Origin: Pleurodeles waltl
Lineage: Eukaryota > Chordata > Amphibia > Caudata > Salamandridae
Assembly (NCBI RefSeq): GCF_031143425.1
Contig: NC_090445.1
Coordinates: 1,583,158,444-1,583,222,443 of the forward strand
DNA: 64,000 bases
Direction: 5' to 3'
The notes beneath the pieces were generated by a model that searched no databases, was not told where the DNA came from, and was given only the letters and a program-made list of their open reading frames with translations. This document shows positions 31,926 through 44,640 of the stretch, in pieces (the first letter of the stretch is position 1; each line of letters begins with the position of its first letter). Both the position numbers and the translations under genes were made by a program.

Positions 31926-33005
31926 TATTCCCACGGAAAACAACAACTGGCTTTTTGTACACCACTAAACAAATTCGAAAGCTCTGATGACAATTTTTGT
32001 AATTAAACCTCGTCAGGGCACTTCTTTAATTTTCCACGAAAATGGTGAGCAAGGACATCAATTCACGAAAACGACATTGGTACTGGATGGTGCGTTTGTA
32101 TAGCGCTTCACACCACTGAAGCGCCTTTGGGTGTTTGAGTAAGACGCCTCCAAGAGTAGGCGTTTGCGAGTCTGCGCAGCGGAAGTGGTGGCGCCTCAGC
32201 AGCATATGTATTTACCAGCATGAGCTACGAGCAATTTCTGACGTGAACTGTTCAGTGCGCCTCCCGGTAATGGGCTAATATGCCCGAAATGCACTGATGA
32301 TTAGTTCAATTGGCAGACGCTGCAGTCATGTCTAAGGTGGATGATGGTAGAAGCAGGGCACAAGTCGCGGGCATACGCGGGTAGACGGAGTCTACCAACT
32401 CTTTTCACAGGGTGGACGCAGTCTACCCTGAGAAGAGGTTGGGCCCCCACGGAAATATGGTAAACTTGTCCCGTGTAATTTTCAGACATTGAGACACGTT
32501 CTGCAGCGATAAAACATATGTGTGCCAACCGGTGTACAGGATGTGTTGAGTAAGACAGTGAGGATTAAAAAGTGTAGGAGCCATATATCATTAATAGGTC
32601 ACTGTGCCATATTAAAAGGATTACAATGAATGAACTGCAAGTAACAAAGGAACTGTGTTTGAAAAGCAGTAACCCACTTCCCCATTGATATAAACTAAAA
32701 ATCTGTCATGTGTGTGTTACATAATGTGCTTTGAAGAAGACTTATTAACCCTCTGTGCTACTTTGATTCAAAACTGGGGACTAGACAAAGCACATATTTC
32801 TCCAGCAAATACGTTAACCTCCAGAGTTGCTCTCCCATTATTATTATTTACTGAGATTTAGTTGGCACACAAAGATCTCTGCAGCAGGTGCCTTAATCCC
32901 ATGGGATATTTTAAAATGAAAGCTATGCAACCAATTAAGCAGAACAGATTTACTTTTACGTTCTTCATGTTGCCCATTTATTCGTGGCAGGGTTTTAAAA
33001 AATAA
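31926..33005. other. No recognisable feature
   Basis: Noncoding. A small imperfect hairpin lies at about 32400-32436 (CTCTTTTCACAGGGTGGAC with its partial complement). Nothing else. Confidence 0.4.
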
Positions 33006-33095
33006 ATGTATAAGTTGAGGCCCACATTTTGCGTTGGGGTTGTGCCAAAATGTGATGCAACCCCAACACAAAATCTGGTCCTCAATTTATCCATT
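33006..33095. mobile_element. Miniature palindromic element
   Basis: The left arm ATAAGTTGAGGCCCACATTT and the right arm's reverse complement ATAAATTGAGGACCAGATTT are inverted repeats. The inner arms TTGCGTTGGGGTTG and CAACCCCAACACAA complete a ~90-bp foldback. A second CAACCCCAATGCACAA follows at about 33124. It looks like a very short MITE. Confidence 0.6.
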
Positions 33096-33236
33096 TATAA
33101 GTGGGTTACGTCACTTTTTGGCACAACCCCAATGCACAATCTCTTTTGTTAAATATTGTAATGTGCTCAAATGTACTCATGACAGATCTGCTAAATTTAT
33201 GTGTGAAGTGTTAAGATCTGTTGTAATTTCTTATGT

Positions 33237-33412
33237 CACTTCTTGTGAGGTCATGGGCGTTGAAGCCACTTTCTATTATGCGATGTCACACCCTGTGATC
33301 TGATCTGATGTCATTTCTTGTGATGTCACTTCTTGTGAGGTCGTGGGCTGTGAAGCCACTTTCTATGATGCAATGTCACATCCTGTGATGTCACACACCA
33401 TGATGTCACTTG
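33237..33412. repeat. 90-bp tandem duplication rich in TGATGTCAC
   Basis: CACTTCTTGTGAGGTC starts at 33237 and again at 33327, with matching GAAGCCACTTTCTATKATGC and GATGTCACAYCCTGTGAT downstream. TGATGTCA-type 8-mers recur through the block, resembling half CRE sites; function is unknown. Confidence 0.75.
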
Positions 33413-34484
33413 CGTCATGCCTAACTAGGTTACCCCTCCTCACTTCTGTTTTTTAGGACTTGTGCCCGGGATAAAAGCAAGTTTTAACACTGTATTTGGA
33501 ACTAAGGAGATGCACTTTCATCAGAAATAAAAACGTTTTTCCTGTGGATTTCATTTGCAGCACTTTTGTAGCAGTAATTTGTAGTGGATCTTGGGAATAT
33601 TTGTGAGTTAACAAATAGCTGGAAAGGTGATTAAATGTTCAGAGTACGGGAGAGAGAATGTGCCTGTGTAGCACACTGGAAACGGAAATACAAGACAAAC
33701 ACATTTAATTCGGCTAGTGCAATATTTGGGATCCTTTTGTACAACTTTAGGTAAGAATCTACCTCTTTCATTAGGTTATTAGTGGTTTGTGTCTGTTGGC
33801 TATTATTATTTTTTGGCATGATATTTATCATTTGTTTGAATTTGGGGTTCTGGATCTTAGGAACCCCTTTCTGAAGGTGGGTTTAATATAGTCTGTTGCT
33901 ACCTCTTTCACAGTACATGGTCGCTGTAGTTACTTTATAGTGCAGTCTCTAGATAAGCATTGTATGTCCTGCTTGAAGTTCACATGGTTGTTTTTAATTA
34001 TTTTGCAGGAAACTTGTGCCTGTGCTTATGCATGGAGTCGAACAGGTGTAAGATGAAAAGACTGCGTTTGCACATAGTACCTTTTTCCTGGTGATTTGGC
34101 AAAAGTTATGAATCATGGTATCCTGTCCTGTTATGCTGTGATTAGATAAGATAACAAAATGTCTCACACCTCCAAAGTTCTATATGGGTCTTTTAATGTG
34201 TCATGTTTTCCACTCTGCTAGTTGGTAGGCATCTCCGCCCATTCGGATGTTTCTCACATTGAGGTTCACCTTTATCTTCCATTTTGTGTGATTGTCAATT
34301 ATTTCATTGACAACAAGTTATTTAGAGGCCGAGGATGCCACATTGAGATGAGCAGAGAGGTGGGCCTGCAACTGGGTGAAAGAAGAACCCAAATAAAACT
34401 GCTGCCTGGCATCTTTTGTGGCAATCGAGTAGGGTATTGTTGAAAATAATTAAAGTTATTATCCTACGTCCGTCATCCACACCA
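33413..34484. other. No recognisable feature
   Basis: Noncoding, no identified repeat or gene. Confidence 0.4.
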
Positions 34485-34793
34485 CAGTGCTTAATTTGAG
34501 CCTGTGGTTACCGATGGGTGGCACCAGCACTTTTTTCTGTATTAGATATTTACTCAGTGCAAGAGACAGAAAACACACAGATTGGATTGACAGAGGTAGA
34601 AAAAGATGGCAAAACTATCACAAACAGGAAAGCAGAAACCTTCACGCGTGAGAAAAGGGGTAAGGAAGTGTCTGAAAGTGGATTAAAGGCTACAAGCCTT
34701 GGTATTCGGCGTTCTGACATTTAGTTGCACCAGATGCCAGCTTTTTAGCAAAGTTTTAGGCGCTGGCACTCACTGTTTCACATTTAACCACTG
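34485..34793. mobile_element. hAT-type MITE (CAGTGCTTAATTTG family)
   Basis: It starts CAGTGCTTAATTTGAG and ends ATTTAACCACTG, with interior GACAGAAAACACACAGATTG and GGAAGTGTCTGAAAGTGG shared with 22767-23112 and 62063-62369. The flanking 8-mers do not match well, so the exact right end is uncertain. Confidence 0.6.
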
Positions 34794-35489
34794 CACTGTC
34801 ATTATGTTTGGGGTGGTTCCCACCACAAGACAGGAGACAGAACAGAAAGTAAAAACAAACTTCTCACTCCCTCATAGATGCTTTCAGAGAATAACCAACC
34901 ATAACTTCCAGATATTTTCTTGTCTCAAAACTGAGACACAGACAGGAAAGTGAGATCAACAGATCTTTCTGGTCCAGACACAGGAGGAGAGTGCTCCACT
35001 ACACAGTCTTTGAGGAGCAGGGGGAAAGGAATATCTCAGCTTTGCTCTGAAAACATCTACCTCACCCGAAGGCATCTGAAGGTAGATCATACTTACAGGA
35101 AAGCAAGAGACTCCCTTTTGAAGCCGTAACTGTCACACATGCTATTGAGTGACACGCTCCATTACTGTCTGCAATGTGCATGCACAAAAAGAAAGTTTAG
35201 GCAGCTACCTGCTAGGTGGACACGTTTTCTGACACTTAGCCAGCACATGGTTTTTAGGTATTTCTCAAAGATGCGCTGGTCTAGTATGTATGTGTGTGAG
35301 AGCTCTGCTGTTGAAATTTTGCTGTCATTTTGCAAATCTTTGGAAAGAAGGTTAAACATACTGAAAACAAGCATGTTGTGGAAGGGTCCTCATTTTCCAG
35401 CTCTCCCTCAAATCTGAAAAACAAAACTGTACAAGTGGCAAGTGGACTACTAAGAGGAGAGCACGTTTTTTAGAAAAGAATCAATCAAA
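34794..35489. other. No recognisable feature
   Basis: Noncoding. ORFs on both strands at 35139-35417 overlap and lack motifs. Confidence 0.4.
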
Positions 35490-38410
35490 TAGTGTTCAAG
35501 ACAGTCTGCAATGAGATTTCCCATTTCTGCTGTATCTCATCATGAACACCATAATGATCTCTGCTCTGGATCAGAGTTGGAGGATGAGGATTTAGATATT
35601 CCACAGTGATCAAAAGGGAAAATACATTGAATTACTATGTAGAGTGTGAAGAAAATGTAAGATTTCCATTTAAAGAATTGCCCAGTTCGCCTTCCGAACC
35701 GGTTTTAAGACCATTCCAAGGAGGCCTCCCTATTCATCCGAATGTTGTGGAAGCAGCCCTACATGAATGGAAAGAACCTGATAAAATGAATACTTCTAGG
35801 CTCAGGTCAAAGCTTTAAGTGCTGGAAGACACAGATAAGTCCATTCCAGAGACAGTGGCTGTGGAATCCTTGGTTTTCAGTCTGGTAGGATGAAGATACA
35901 TATGAAGGAAAGCATTCTCAAAGATGAAACAAATAAGAAGATTGATTTGACTCTAACGAAGAGCAATTCAGGTGCTAATTTAGCTATGAGGGTGCCTATT
36001 CAAGCTATGCTGTGGTCTCTGACTTTGATTATCTCTTTATGGCAGTACAAGAGGAATCTGGGTGTTCCATGTTACTTAAAGTAATGGAAAGGCAAATGGA
36101 GTTCCTTTCAGGCATATCCTTCGGTGCTGTACATGCTGCAGCCCTAGCAGAGGCTGCCCGAGTAGTCTGTATTTAAAGAAACTGAATACAGATTCAGTAC
36201 AGAAGTCTTCAACACTTCATATACCATTTGATGGAGTTTAGCTGTTTGGTGCATAAATTGAAGAACATTTACATGACCTTTTTAAAGAAAACAAACGCTC
36301 TTCATTACTTTGTCAGACAACAGGCTCTGCAGGAGCTTCAACACAGTTCATCTTTTTTCAGTCTTCAAGAAGATTCTCACCACAACAGTCTTCAATTTCT
36401 GAGAGGTGACAGAAGATACATTATTAAAATTAAGGAGAACAGAAATGGAAACCTGCCTCACCATCAAGGACTCAGCATTCCTCATAATATAGGTGGCTAG
36501 TAGGAGAGACATTTCAGGATAGCTTGTGAGGTGCCTACGGCAAGTTCATGGGAACTGAAGATCATTAGGGAAAGATGACAGATAGAGTTCTCATTAACTC
36601 CTCTGGAGACTGAGACCATATCTGTACCATATCCACACAGTCCATTCAGGAAGAAGGGAATGTTATCGGCCATCCATACTCTTATGATGAAGCAAGCCAT
36701 TATCTTGATTACTCAGGAAAAAAGGACAAATGTATTCAATTCTTTCCTTGTTTCCAACATTTCAGGAGAGTCCAGGTTGGTCATAGATCTTCGACATATA
36801 AACAAATGGATTAAGAAAATTCCTATAAAGATGGAGAACCTTAATGGAACAATCCATTTGATTGCAAATCTTCACTTTCTGATATCAAGAGATCATCAGA
36901 AATTCTGGATATTCTGTCTTCTGGGAAAACACTTTCAGTTCCAGGGTCTATCTTTTGGCACCAGGTCTACCTCAGGAGTATTTGTGAAGATGATAGCACA
37001 TTTGGTAGTATTCCTATACCTTCAGGGCTCGATTTTTTCCAATATCTGGACAATTGGCTTCTCTATGCACCATCAGGGGAAGGAACCTTGAAGGGGTAGA
37101 CAGCAGTCTTCAGCAGCATGGTTTCTTATCCCTCCTCCAAGGTGCAAATTGGAATCAGCACAAGATAGATCTTCATTGAACCACACTTCAGAACAGATCT
37201 AGAAATGGTGCTCCTCCAATAAGAAAGCGGGTTGACGTTGGCTCAGCTGTTGAGTTGTCTCAACATTAAGCTCCAGCTCGACTTTAGTTAAGGGTGTAGA
37301 AATGCATGGCGTCTTCTGTGTCCCTAGTAACATATACTTCCTAGGCAACAAAGGAAAACAATCTAGTTGATGATTTCAAAACCCAATTGTTTAATGGTTG
37401 TACATATACTTATATATACCTATACACACACACACACACATATCTATATTTATATAGTACGCAATAGTATGTAAAACCAAAAAATGTTGATTAAAAAACT
37501 TAAACTTAAACTGTTCTCTGGACTTAGGCTCAGATTAGCCATACAAGTTGCAATATTAACAATTTTTTTACAGTAAACATTCATTAAAGTCAACATTTAT
37601 GTGTCGACGTTCCAACCCCTATGAAAACATTTGTTGAGGAGTCTTCATCAGGAACATACTGGTAGCCACCTCTCACCAAGGGTCAAGTGCACAAGGATTA
37701 ATCTTTTGACACCTACAACCCACCCACCTTAATGATCTGCTTTCGATGATCATCCAGTGATCACATATTCCGAGGTATACACTCACTGCAGCCATCAAAT
37801 GCTGATTCAGTAGAAATGGTCCTCTTGTACTGAATCAGTGTCTGACGGCTGCAGCGCATGTGTACCCTGGAATATGTGACTGTAAGTTGGTATTCTTTTC
37901 CACTCCTTGCTCTTGGGAAGAGGAGTTGTGTCACTTTCTTGACCCAAAAAGGGCAATGTCAAAATGCTTGGATCAGTCATAGGGCTTGACTTAGAGTCTG
38001 ACAGAGGGGGTTACTCTGTCACAAACGTGATGTATATCCGGTCCACTGTATTACGATCCCATTATAGCCTGAGCAGACTGCAATTCGGCAGACAGGATAT
38101 CTGTCACATTTAAGACAGAGTAACCCATCCGCCAACCTCTAAATCAGGGCAAAAATATTTTATGAAACCAGATCATTTATTTATAACTTTTAAAGATTCA
38201 GGGAACAGTGATAAATATTATAATCATATCCTCTACTAGATCCACAGGATTGCTCTTTCTCTCATATTCCTATTTCAGAAGCGATCCAGGTGGGATCTAC
38301 AAGAGATATAGCAGCATCTTGGGCTGAGGTGCAAGGGTTTTGCCAGACACCACTTGAGCCTCCTCCTACGTATTTGTTAGATATTACAGGATTGACAGAA
38401 TAGGGCTGGA
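35490..38410 (+). mobile_element. Decayed DIRS-like tyrosine-recombinase retrotransposon
   Basis: The 5' part gives gag-like pieces (HHDHNDLCSGSELEDEDLD near 35540; FKELPSSPSEPVLRPFQG near 35670; AVHAAALAEAARVVC near 36130-36170). A reverse transcriptase follows at 36660-37091, with NISGESRLVIDLRHINKW, FQFQGLSFGT and a mutated version of the YLDDWL catalytic box (NIWTIGF). Near 38280-38390 the frame reads STRDIAASWAEVQG, resembling the HSTRxxAxSWA motif of a tyrosine recombinase. RT followed by a tyrosine recombinase is the DIRS order. RNase H and methylase parts are not recognised. Numerous stops make it inactive. Confidence 0.6.
37601..37655 (-). ncRNA. Degenerate hammerhead-like motif
   Basis: The minus strand has CTGATGA (37645-37651) followed by a stem II candidate GACTCC pairing with GGGGTT around a long loop. 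After it comes GGAACGTCGAC where the hammerhead core expects GAAAC. One core adenine is altered, so cleavage is unlikely as it stands. Similar CTGATGAAGACTCC motifs are typical of retroelement-associated hammerheads. Confidence 0.3.
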
Positions 38411-39589
38411 AGAACACTATTTTTGTTGTAGTGATTTGAGTTCTGTTCTTTTTACATAACTGCTTGCGGGGATACTAATCAAAGTCTGAATAACATTAAT
38501 AGTTTATTTGAAAATGACAGCTGAGCTTTATTCCTTACTCAAAAATAATGCTCAAAGATAATGACTGGGACAAGGACGAGGGGCTTGGCAGTAATGCTCT
38601 GGTTACTTACCAATAATGTGTGTTATCCTTAGTCCTACTCATTCTTGTCGCAGTCATTATGACCTACCACCCACCATGACTGCTGGCCTTCAATAGGCTT
38701 GGTAAAGTCAGGAAGCACTTTGACTTTGGGCTGGCTATTCTTTTATAGCACACAGCCGGGTGGGCAGATCTCTACTTCCATTCCAGTTCTTTCTTTTGTT
38801 CTAAGGTTTGAACACCTCAAAAGTAATGACTATGACAAGGACATGTAGGGCCAAGGCTAATGAAGATTACTGGAAAGTAACCGGGGCAGCCGCTGATACT
38901 GTACTCCTGGAGCTGATAAAGTCACTGACGATTTCTACCCAGCAGGACCCTCTGAAAAGATCTGCTCATAGGCCTACTACTTATGTCAGATGCACTGCCT
39001 GCAGTGTGCATTTTGTCTTGATCATGCGTCAAATGCAGCAGCAGTATGATGTACTGTAGTGCATGCCTTTGGTGAAGGACCATGATCACACTTTTTGTGA
39101 TGCAGTGTCACAAGCCAGGAGATTATGACCATGTGATCATCTGCATGCAGAATATAAGGGAACCTTCTAAGAATAAGGAACAACTTGCACACATTGTGTG
39201 ACTTACACCTTTTATATTAATGTATCACCATAGAAGGAATGACTACTCCACCAATATTTTTAAATAGCTTACGTGAATTTCTTTGTTCTGGTGTGAGTGA
39301 AAGGAGGACTTCGTCACCAATATAAGAGCTGTGGAGGAGACATATTTACTGACAAAAGTAAACTGGCAACACTAAAATACATTTGGGAGCTGAAGGTCGA
39401 CTAGTACTAAAACATTCTCGTCTTCAGTTGATAATGGATGAAAAGGATATGGATGAGTATACAAGTTAAATTCAAACAATGGCAAGCAAAATAATGAAGT
39501 GTTGAAGAAATGTGGCTTCTAGAGCACGAGTCAAAAGCCCAGAAAACCAGAAGAAAGTTATAAGGCAGGACTGAGCACATTGGCTCTCA
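38411..39589. other. Noncoding, possible DIRS-like 3' flank
   Basis: The phrases AATGACTGGGACAAGGAC (about 38560) and AATGACTATGACAAGGACAT (about 38823) repeat at 263 bp spacing, separated by their near-complement GTCCTACTCATTCTTGTCGC. This could be the terminal-repeat region of the preceding DIRS-like element. The remainder is unidentified. Confidence 0.35.
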
Positions 39590-40893
39590 TTATGACATCA
39601 GCAGTATTCTCAGAATAACGCCGATGCCAAGGGCGCCAGAAGACTGCCAGTGCTGGCGGTCTTCCGCCCCCATATTATGGACACTGTCGGATTTCCACCA
39701 CAATCCTGCAGTAGCCATGCTGGTGGATGGTGGGGCCCTGGCACTGCTACCACCAGCACCGCCCGCCACTCGGATGCCACCAGCCGTATTAAGGCCATTA
39801 GTCTAACCCGGCGGTATCCTGATGGCAGGGTGCTGATGGCAGTGGCAGAGCCCGTTCCCGTTCCCTGCGGACGACCACCTTGCCGGGCAAGGGAGTCCGA
39901 CAGGGGAGGAGGGTAGTAGGGTGGGGGTGTTTTGTGTGAGTGTGTGGTGTCTGACTGTGTGTATGCATGTGTGTCTGAATGTGAGTATTATGGTGTATTC
40001 GTGGCTGTATGCATGTGAGTGAATGCGTGTATGAAAGTTGAAGTGAGTGCATGTCTGCATGTCAGTGTGAATGTGTGTCTAAATGGGTGTGTGGATGTCT
40101 GTGTGAATGCGTGTATGGATGCATGTGAGTATGTCTGTGTGAATGCGTGCCTGAATGTGTGTTGGTATGTATGAGTGAATGCGTGCACGCATGTGTAGGT
40201 GAATCGGTGTATGTGTGCTGCGAGTGCATGTATGTGGAGGGGGATGTGGGGTGAAGGGTGCTGTGATTGTAGGGGGTGGGGAGGCGGGGTGATGTGATTG
40301 TGTGTGGCTGTGTGCGTGTATGGCTGTGTGGGCAATTGTGTGTTGGGTGCATGTCTGCGTGTGCATGAATGAGTGTCGTGTTTGAGGGTGTGGGAGTGTA
40401 TGTGGGTGAGTGTATGTTGGAATCGGGAGTGGAGGGTGTGTGTGTTGGAATTGGTGGATGGTGTTGTGTGTTTGAATCGTGGGTTGGGGGTGTGTGTTTG
40501 AATCGGGAGAGGGGGTATGAGTATGGATGAGTGGTGGGGAGTTAGGTGCTTGCTTGGGGGGATGGAGGAGCCGCCTACCGGTGACAGGGAAGGAATTCCC
40601 TGTCACCGGTAGGCCCTACCACCATGGTTTTGGTGGTGTTGCTAATGCCGCAGAAACCATGGAGGTAGGACGGCTCGTAATGCTGCCGCTGGTTCTCTGT
40701 GGGCCTCCGGGTCGCAGATGAATATCTCCGGACTGGCGGTTCATACCCCCATGGTGGTATGAGTGGTGATGCAATGGGTTGGTAGCGGCCAAGCCGCCAC
40801 ACTCATAATATGGCGGTATACACCACCAGCCTGTTGGCGGTGATACTGCCACATTAACCCTGGCGGTCAAAAGACCAGCAGGGTCATGGTGAC
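39590..40893. mobile_element. Harbinger-like non-autonomous palindrome-rich element
   Basis: The left end GGCTCTCATTATGACATC and the reverse complement of the right end GGGGTCACCATGACCCTGC resemble the GGxCxTCATTCTGACC termini of the large Harbinger. The interior is dense in GGCGGT/ACCGCC motifs. It includes a strong hairpin at 40574-40613 (18-bp arms around an EcoRI-like centre) and another at about 40614-40670. There is no transposase. A TG-rich simple repeat occupies 39925-40525. Target copies are unclear. Confidence 0.5.
39925..40525. repeat. TG-rich simple repeat
   Basis: About 600 bp of imperfect GTGTGAATGYGTGYATG-type repeats. Long minus-strand ORFs rich in His and Thr are by-products. 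Confidence 0.9.
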
Positions 40894-41939
40894 CCCTATT
40901 AGCTGCTACATAGAACTACAGAGGCTTCCATTCTGATAGATTAATTAGTTCAAAAAGGCAGCAAAAAGTTTTTGGAACAGTTGTTGATAACTGGGGATTT
41001 CACATTGCAGAAAGCCTTTGAGATACACCAAGATGGTGAAAACACTTGACAAAAGAATTGTCCCAACATGAGGTCATGCAAAATTAAATCGCCACGACTA
41101 GTGAAAGGAACAAATCTCAAATTAGAAATAGCGGGGAATACAAAGCGGTCTGTGTTAGAAGAGGCGAGGAAGGAAAAATGGCATGTTAGTGTTTCAAGGG
41201 TAGTCAAGGGGCAACGAGCAACTGATAGGGATTTTCCCAAGTTTTCTAGTTGGCAGGAAGTGCAAGAGAAATGGAGACCTTGCCCACATATTGGGAAGCA
41301 GAGTGGGAGTTCTGAGAGATTTAAAGCATGGATAACATAAAAATAGTGAGTAAGGCAGGGGAGGGTGTTAAAGATGCATTCGTTTTATAAATTAGCTAAC
41401 TCAATTATAGCATGAAGGGTAGTGAAACTAATTCTTGCTTAACCCATTTCTGATTGACCCTAGATTTTCGCCCTTGACATTTAAAGTAACTATTTTGATT
41501 TGCGCCATTACAGTGTAAGACAGTCCTCATCTTTCTTATGTCTTGATCCATGATAGCCTACCTTTTTATTTTTATCCTCCTTCCTTATTCCCACATGCTC
41601 TTGCAACACAACTTCCTGGAGCAACCCTTGCCTCCTGGATCCTGTCAAGCCAGTAGATGCCCCCACCCTCTCTCTATTGGAGGCTTGAGTATGCATCCTA
41701 AAAACCTGGCTTCTAGCTTTCTCGTCAAGAACCCTATGTCCATGTAAAAAAACATTTGCAAGGCAGTTATACCCATTATGATCTCCTTTGCCGGAAGGGG
41801 CTCATTTATTTGCCTGAAGCTTTATTCTTTATGGTACAAAAGGTTGATCAACCTGTTTAGCTTCCACAAATGCTCCTTGCGAAATTATCTTCAGATTGGA
41901 GCATTTAATTGTAACTGGTTTGGATTGGGACTTGAATTC
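40894..41939. other. No recognisable feature
   Basis: Noncoding. Short ORFs only. Confidence 0.35.
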
Positions 41940-42740
41940 AGGGATTAAGGTCATAGTTCTCACTGTGTCTTTGCTGTTTCACACACCATAACTGTGATTG
42001 TAGAAAATAAGAAGCCTTGCTTGGTTACTATTCACCTTGTCAAGCAATATCAAGAACCAATTCTTTGATTTTATATTCTTGAAAAAAGGAAATAGTCTTT
42101 CTTGGTTTGGCTCAGGAATTGAGTGCTGCAGCCGGTACTCTGTTGGCTCTCGCAACAATAGACATGGTATTATCTTGGGATTTCCTAGTGCTTCCCCCAA
42201 ATGTTCAGTCAGTACTTGCTTAATAACCCAGTTGGTCATGGTGGTGAAGCAGCCTCTGTTCCTTCAGGAACCCCTATAATTCTAAGGTAGGATAGTCTAG
42301 ATATACTCTTGAGATCCTTACGTTTTTTAAACAAAGTTTAAGGTCATATTTGTCCATCATATTTTTGACTTATTTTCCTAATCTGGATACTCGATTCGCC
42401 ATCTATTGCTGTAATTCCCTAAATAATCACAGTCTCTCAAATAAAGTGTCTACTTTTCTGTTGAGGTGTCCATTTTAGGTCCTGGTTCCATTTGTATGTT
42501 TTAGATACTCTTAATCTCCTTCAATGTACTTTTGAACTTTGACTTTGTAGAATACAGTAAAATGTAAGAGGCTGGGGTACTCGAGGATTTTTCTAGGTAC
42601 TCAAAGTTGATAATACTTGCCTTGTTAAGGATGGGCTGCCATTCTGGATCTCCTAAAATTATTGTTGGATCTTGCTCCACTAAAGAAAAAGTGTCAACCA
42701 AGTCACCAAGTAGAGCAAATATGTTAAAGCATTTCAGCAT
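41940..42740 (-). pseudogene. Possible L1-like ORF1 relic
   Basis: The minus strand gives a coiled-coil-like stretch near 42370-42480 (LNRKVDTLFERL; MANRVSRLGK). Then comes a segment at 41979-42239 with HLGEALGNPKI, SIPEPNQERLFPFF and RLLIFYNHSYGV, in the order seen in L1-type ORF1 RNA-binding proteins (RxHR..., PRPIIVRFL, IFPDYS). It has frameshifts and stops. The match is weak and by eye. Confidence 0.35.
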
Positions 42741-44640
42741 ACATTGTCTGACCGGCTAGCAAAGCGTATTGAGCATGCTGGAGGAGGTACAGGAGATTTA
42801 CTTCTTTACAGCTATTGTCAGGGTTTGAAAGTACTTTAGTTGGTAGATGAGTTTGGTTGGAAGCCTGACTCCATGAGTGTTTGAGTTCGGGTTGCCCCTT
42901 TAGGAACAGAGATGGACTCTTCTAATAATAAGTCACTGAAGAGGGGGCATAATGAGGCTCCCTCTCTCTCCTATCTTAGCTCTTTCCTAAAAATGGTTTG
43001 ACAAGCTCTTCTGGTAGAATATCAATGTATTATATTCAAGCTCTTTCAACTTCCATCCTAGTTCCTTACAATGTTAGATTCTGTATACTGATCTCTTTAG
43101 ATATACTCTTTTTTTAACACTGTGACAAGGCCAATTTAGACCTCTTCTGTTGTCCTCATGTGCTTGCTTGCAGATTTTTTATATATTTTCATTAGAAAGT
43201 GGGAGGTTTTATCCTATTTAGGCTCGCATACTTTTATTGTTTTTGTTATGGGTGTAGCCATAACATTGTGGATGCTTCCAGTAGAAGTTGACATGGAGTT
43301 ATTGTTTTAGTTCTAGAAGCGTATTATCTATATGTAAGTTGAAATGACACAGTTATTTGTTTAGTCTTGTTGAGTCTTTAGTGTCTGCAAGTACTGTTTT
43401 ATTTGATAAATATAAGATAAAATTGTTGATCAGATACTTTAAAAACCATGGTATCTAACCATTAATTGGCAGTGCTTCATGTTCATGTTAGCGGTCATGC
43501 CAATTTGCAGTGAGAACCATCCTCGGTAGGGGCTGATCCGGGAAAAGTGCAGAGAAGTGACCTTCAGCTAGGCACTGCTTATCTTTTCTGAGCAAGAGCT
43601 GTGATAGAGAATAGCTAAACAGCTTCTTTTTACCAAGAGAAGATATGCTGTGCTATCTATCTTAAGAATCTCGAATGATAAGCTTGCAATTTTCTGTTTC
43701 TGCTAATATTTATCATAGTGCTTAGATGAAGTGATATGGTGTTAGGACGCTAGGAACATTTTAACTATTTTACGAATGCTGATATAATTTTTGCTGGCCA
43801 TGTCCTGCATTACTGTACTTGTTTTCTCATTGTCTGGGGCTACCATTCATATTTTATGCATTAGACTTGGGTTTCAGAAATCAACATTTTAAAGTTTATT
43901 TTCTGGTTCTTAATGCTATTTTGTGAGTTTTGTTCATTTACAAAAGAGGGTTTGGAGTTTCATTGTGTCACTGAACTCAACTAGTGGAACTAGTCGTGAC
44001 CAGAAAACACTTCTTACACATTACTTCCCCAGTTACTTCTCCTACTTGACATCATTGATCACAGTTTTTTTTTCTTCTCAAAATATATTTTTTGGATGGG
44101 GTAAATTAGCCCTCTCCAGGAGAAACGATGAGCTGCTCTTTACCAGGACAAAAGCGAGCAGGGTGGTTCTTTGCATAGTTGTGCGAGAGCCATTTTCTCA
44201 CAACATTCCTTCTCCAGAGACATAATGTGGCCTGGTCTTCGTAACAGGCCTCGGACTAGAATAAACAGAAGTAGTTAGGTATGCATGTGGGCTGCCTTTA
44301 CCAAACTACTGAACTTGGTAAAATGGCAACTCTTTAAGGCTAAAGATTAGGCAGGTAGAGATCCCTTACAATGCACAACATGACATGATGTCTGCTGCTA
44401 TACTATTAACATGTTGTGCTTTATTACAGGACTATTGCTTTCCGCAATTATGTCGTTACACTTATTCTGCAATAAAACTGGCTTAAAATAAAATCTAAAT
44501 AAACAGTTTAGGTTTTTTGTGTGTGCACAACAGAGGTCCTCGGTGCCAGAAGTAACAACAATGAATCAAAATGCCCCACAGTCTCTAGCAGGTTTGTTAC
44601 TTGCCCAATGCCTCTAGATAAGTCGAGGCAGGAGTTTGGA
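42741..44640. other. No recognisable feature
   Basis: AT-rich noncoding sequence; nothing identified. Confidence 0.4.

Noticed and set aside
39988..40606. Minus-strand ORFs up to 175 codons rich in His, Thr and Pro
   Set aside because: Low-complexity TG-rich repeat; no start context, domain or conservation evidence.
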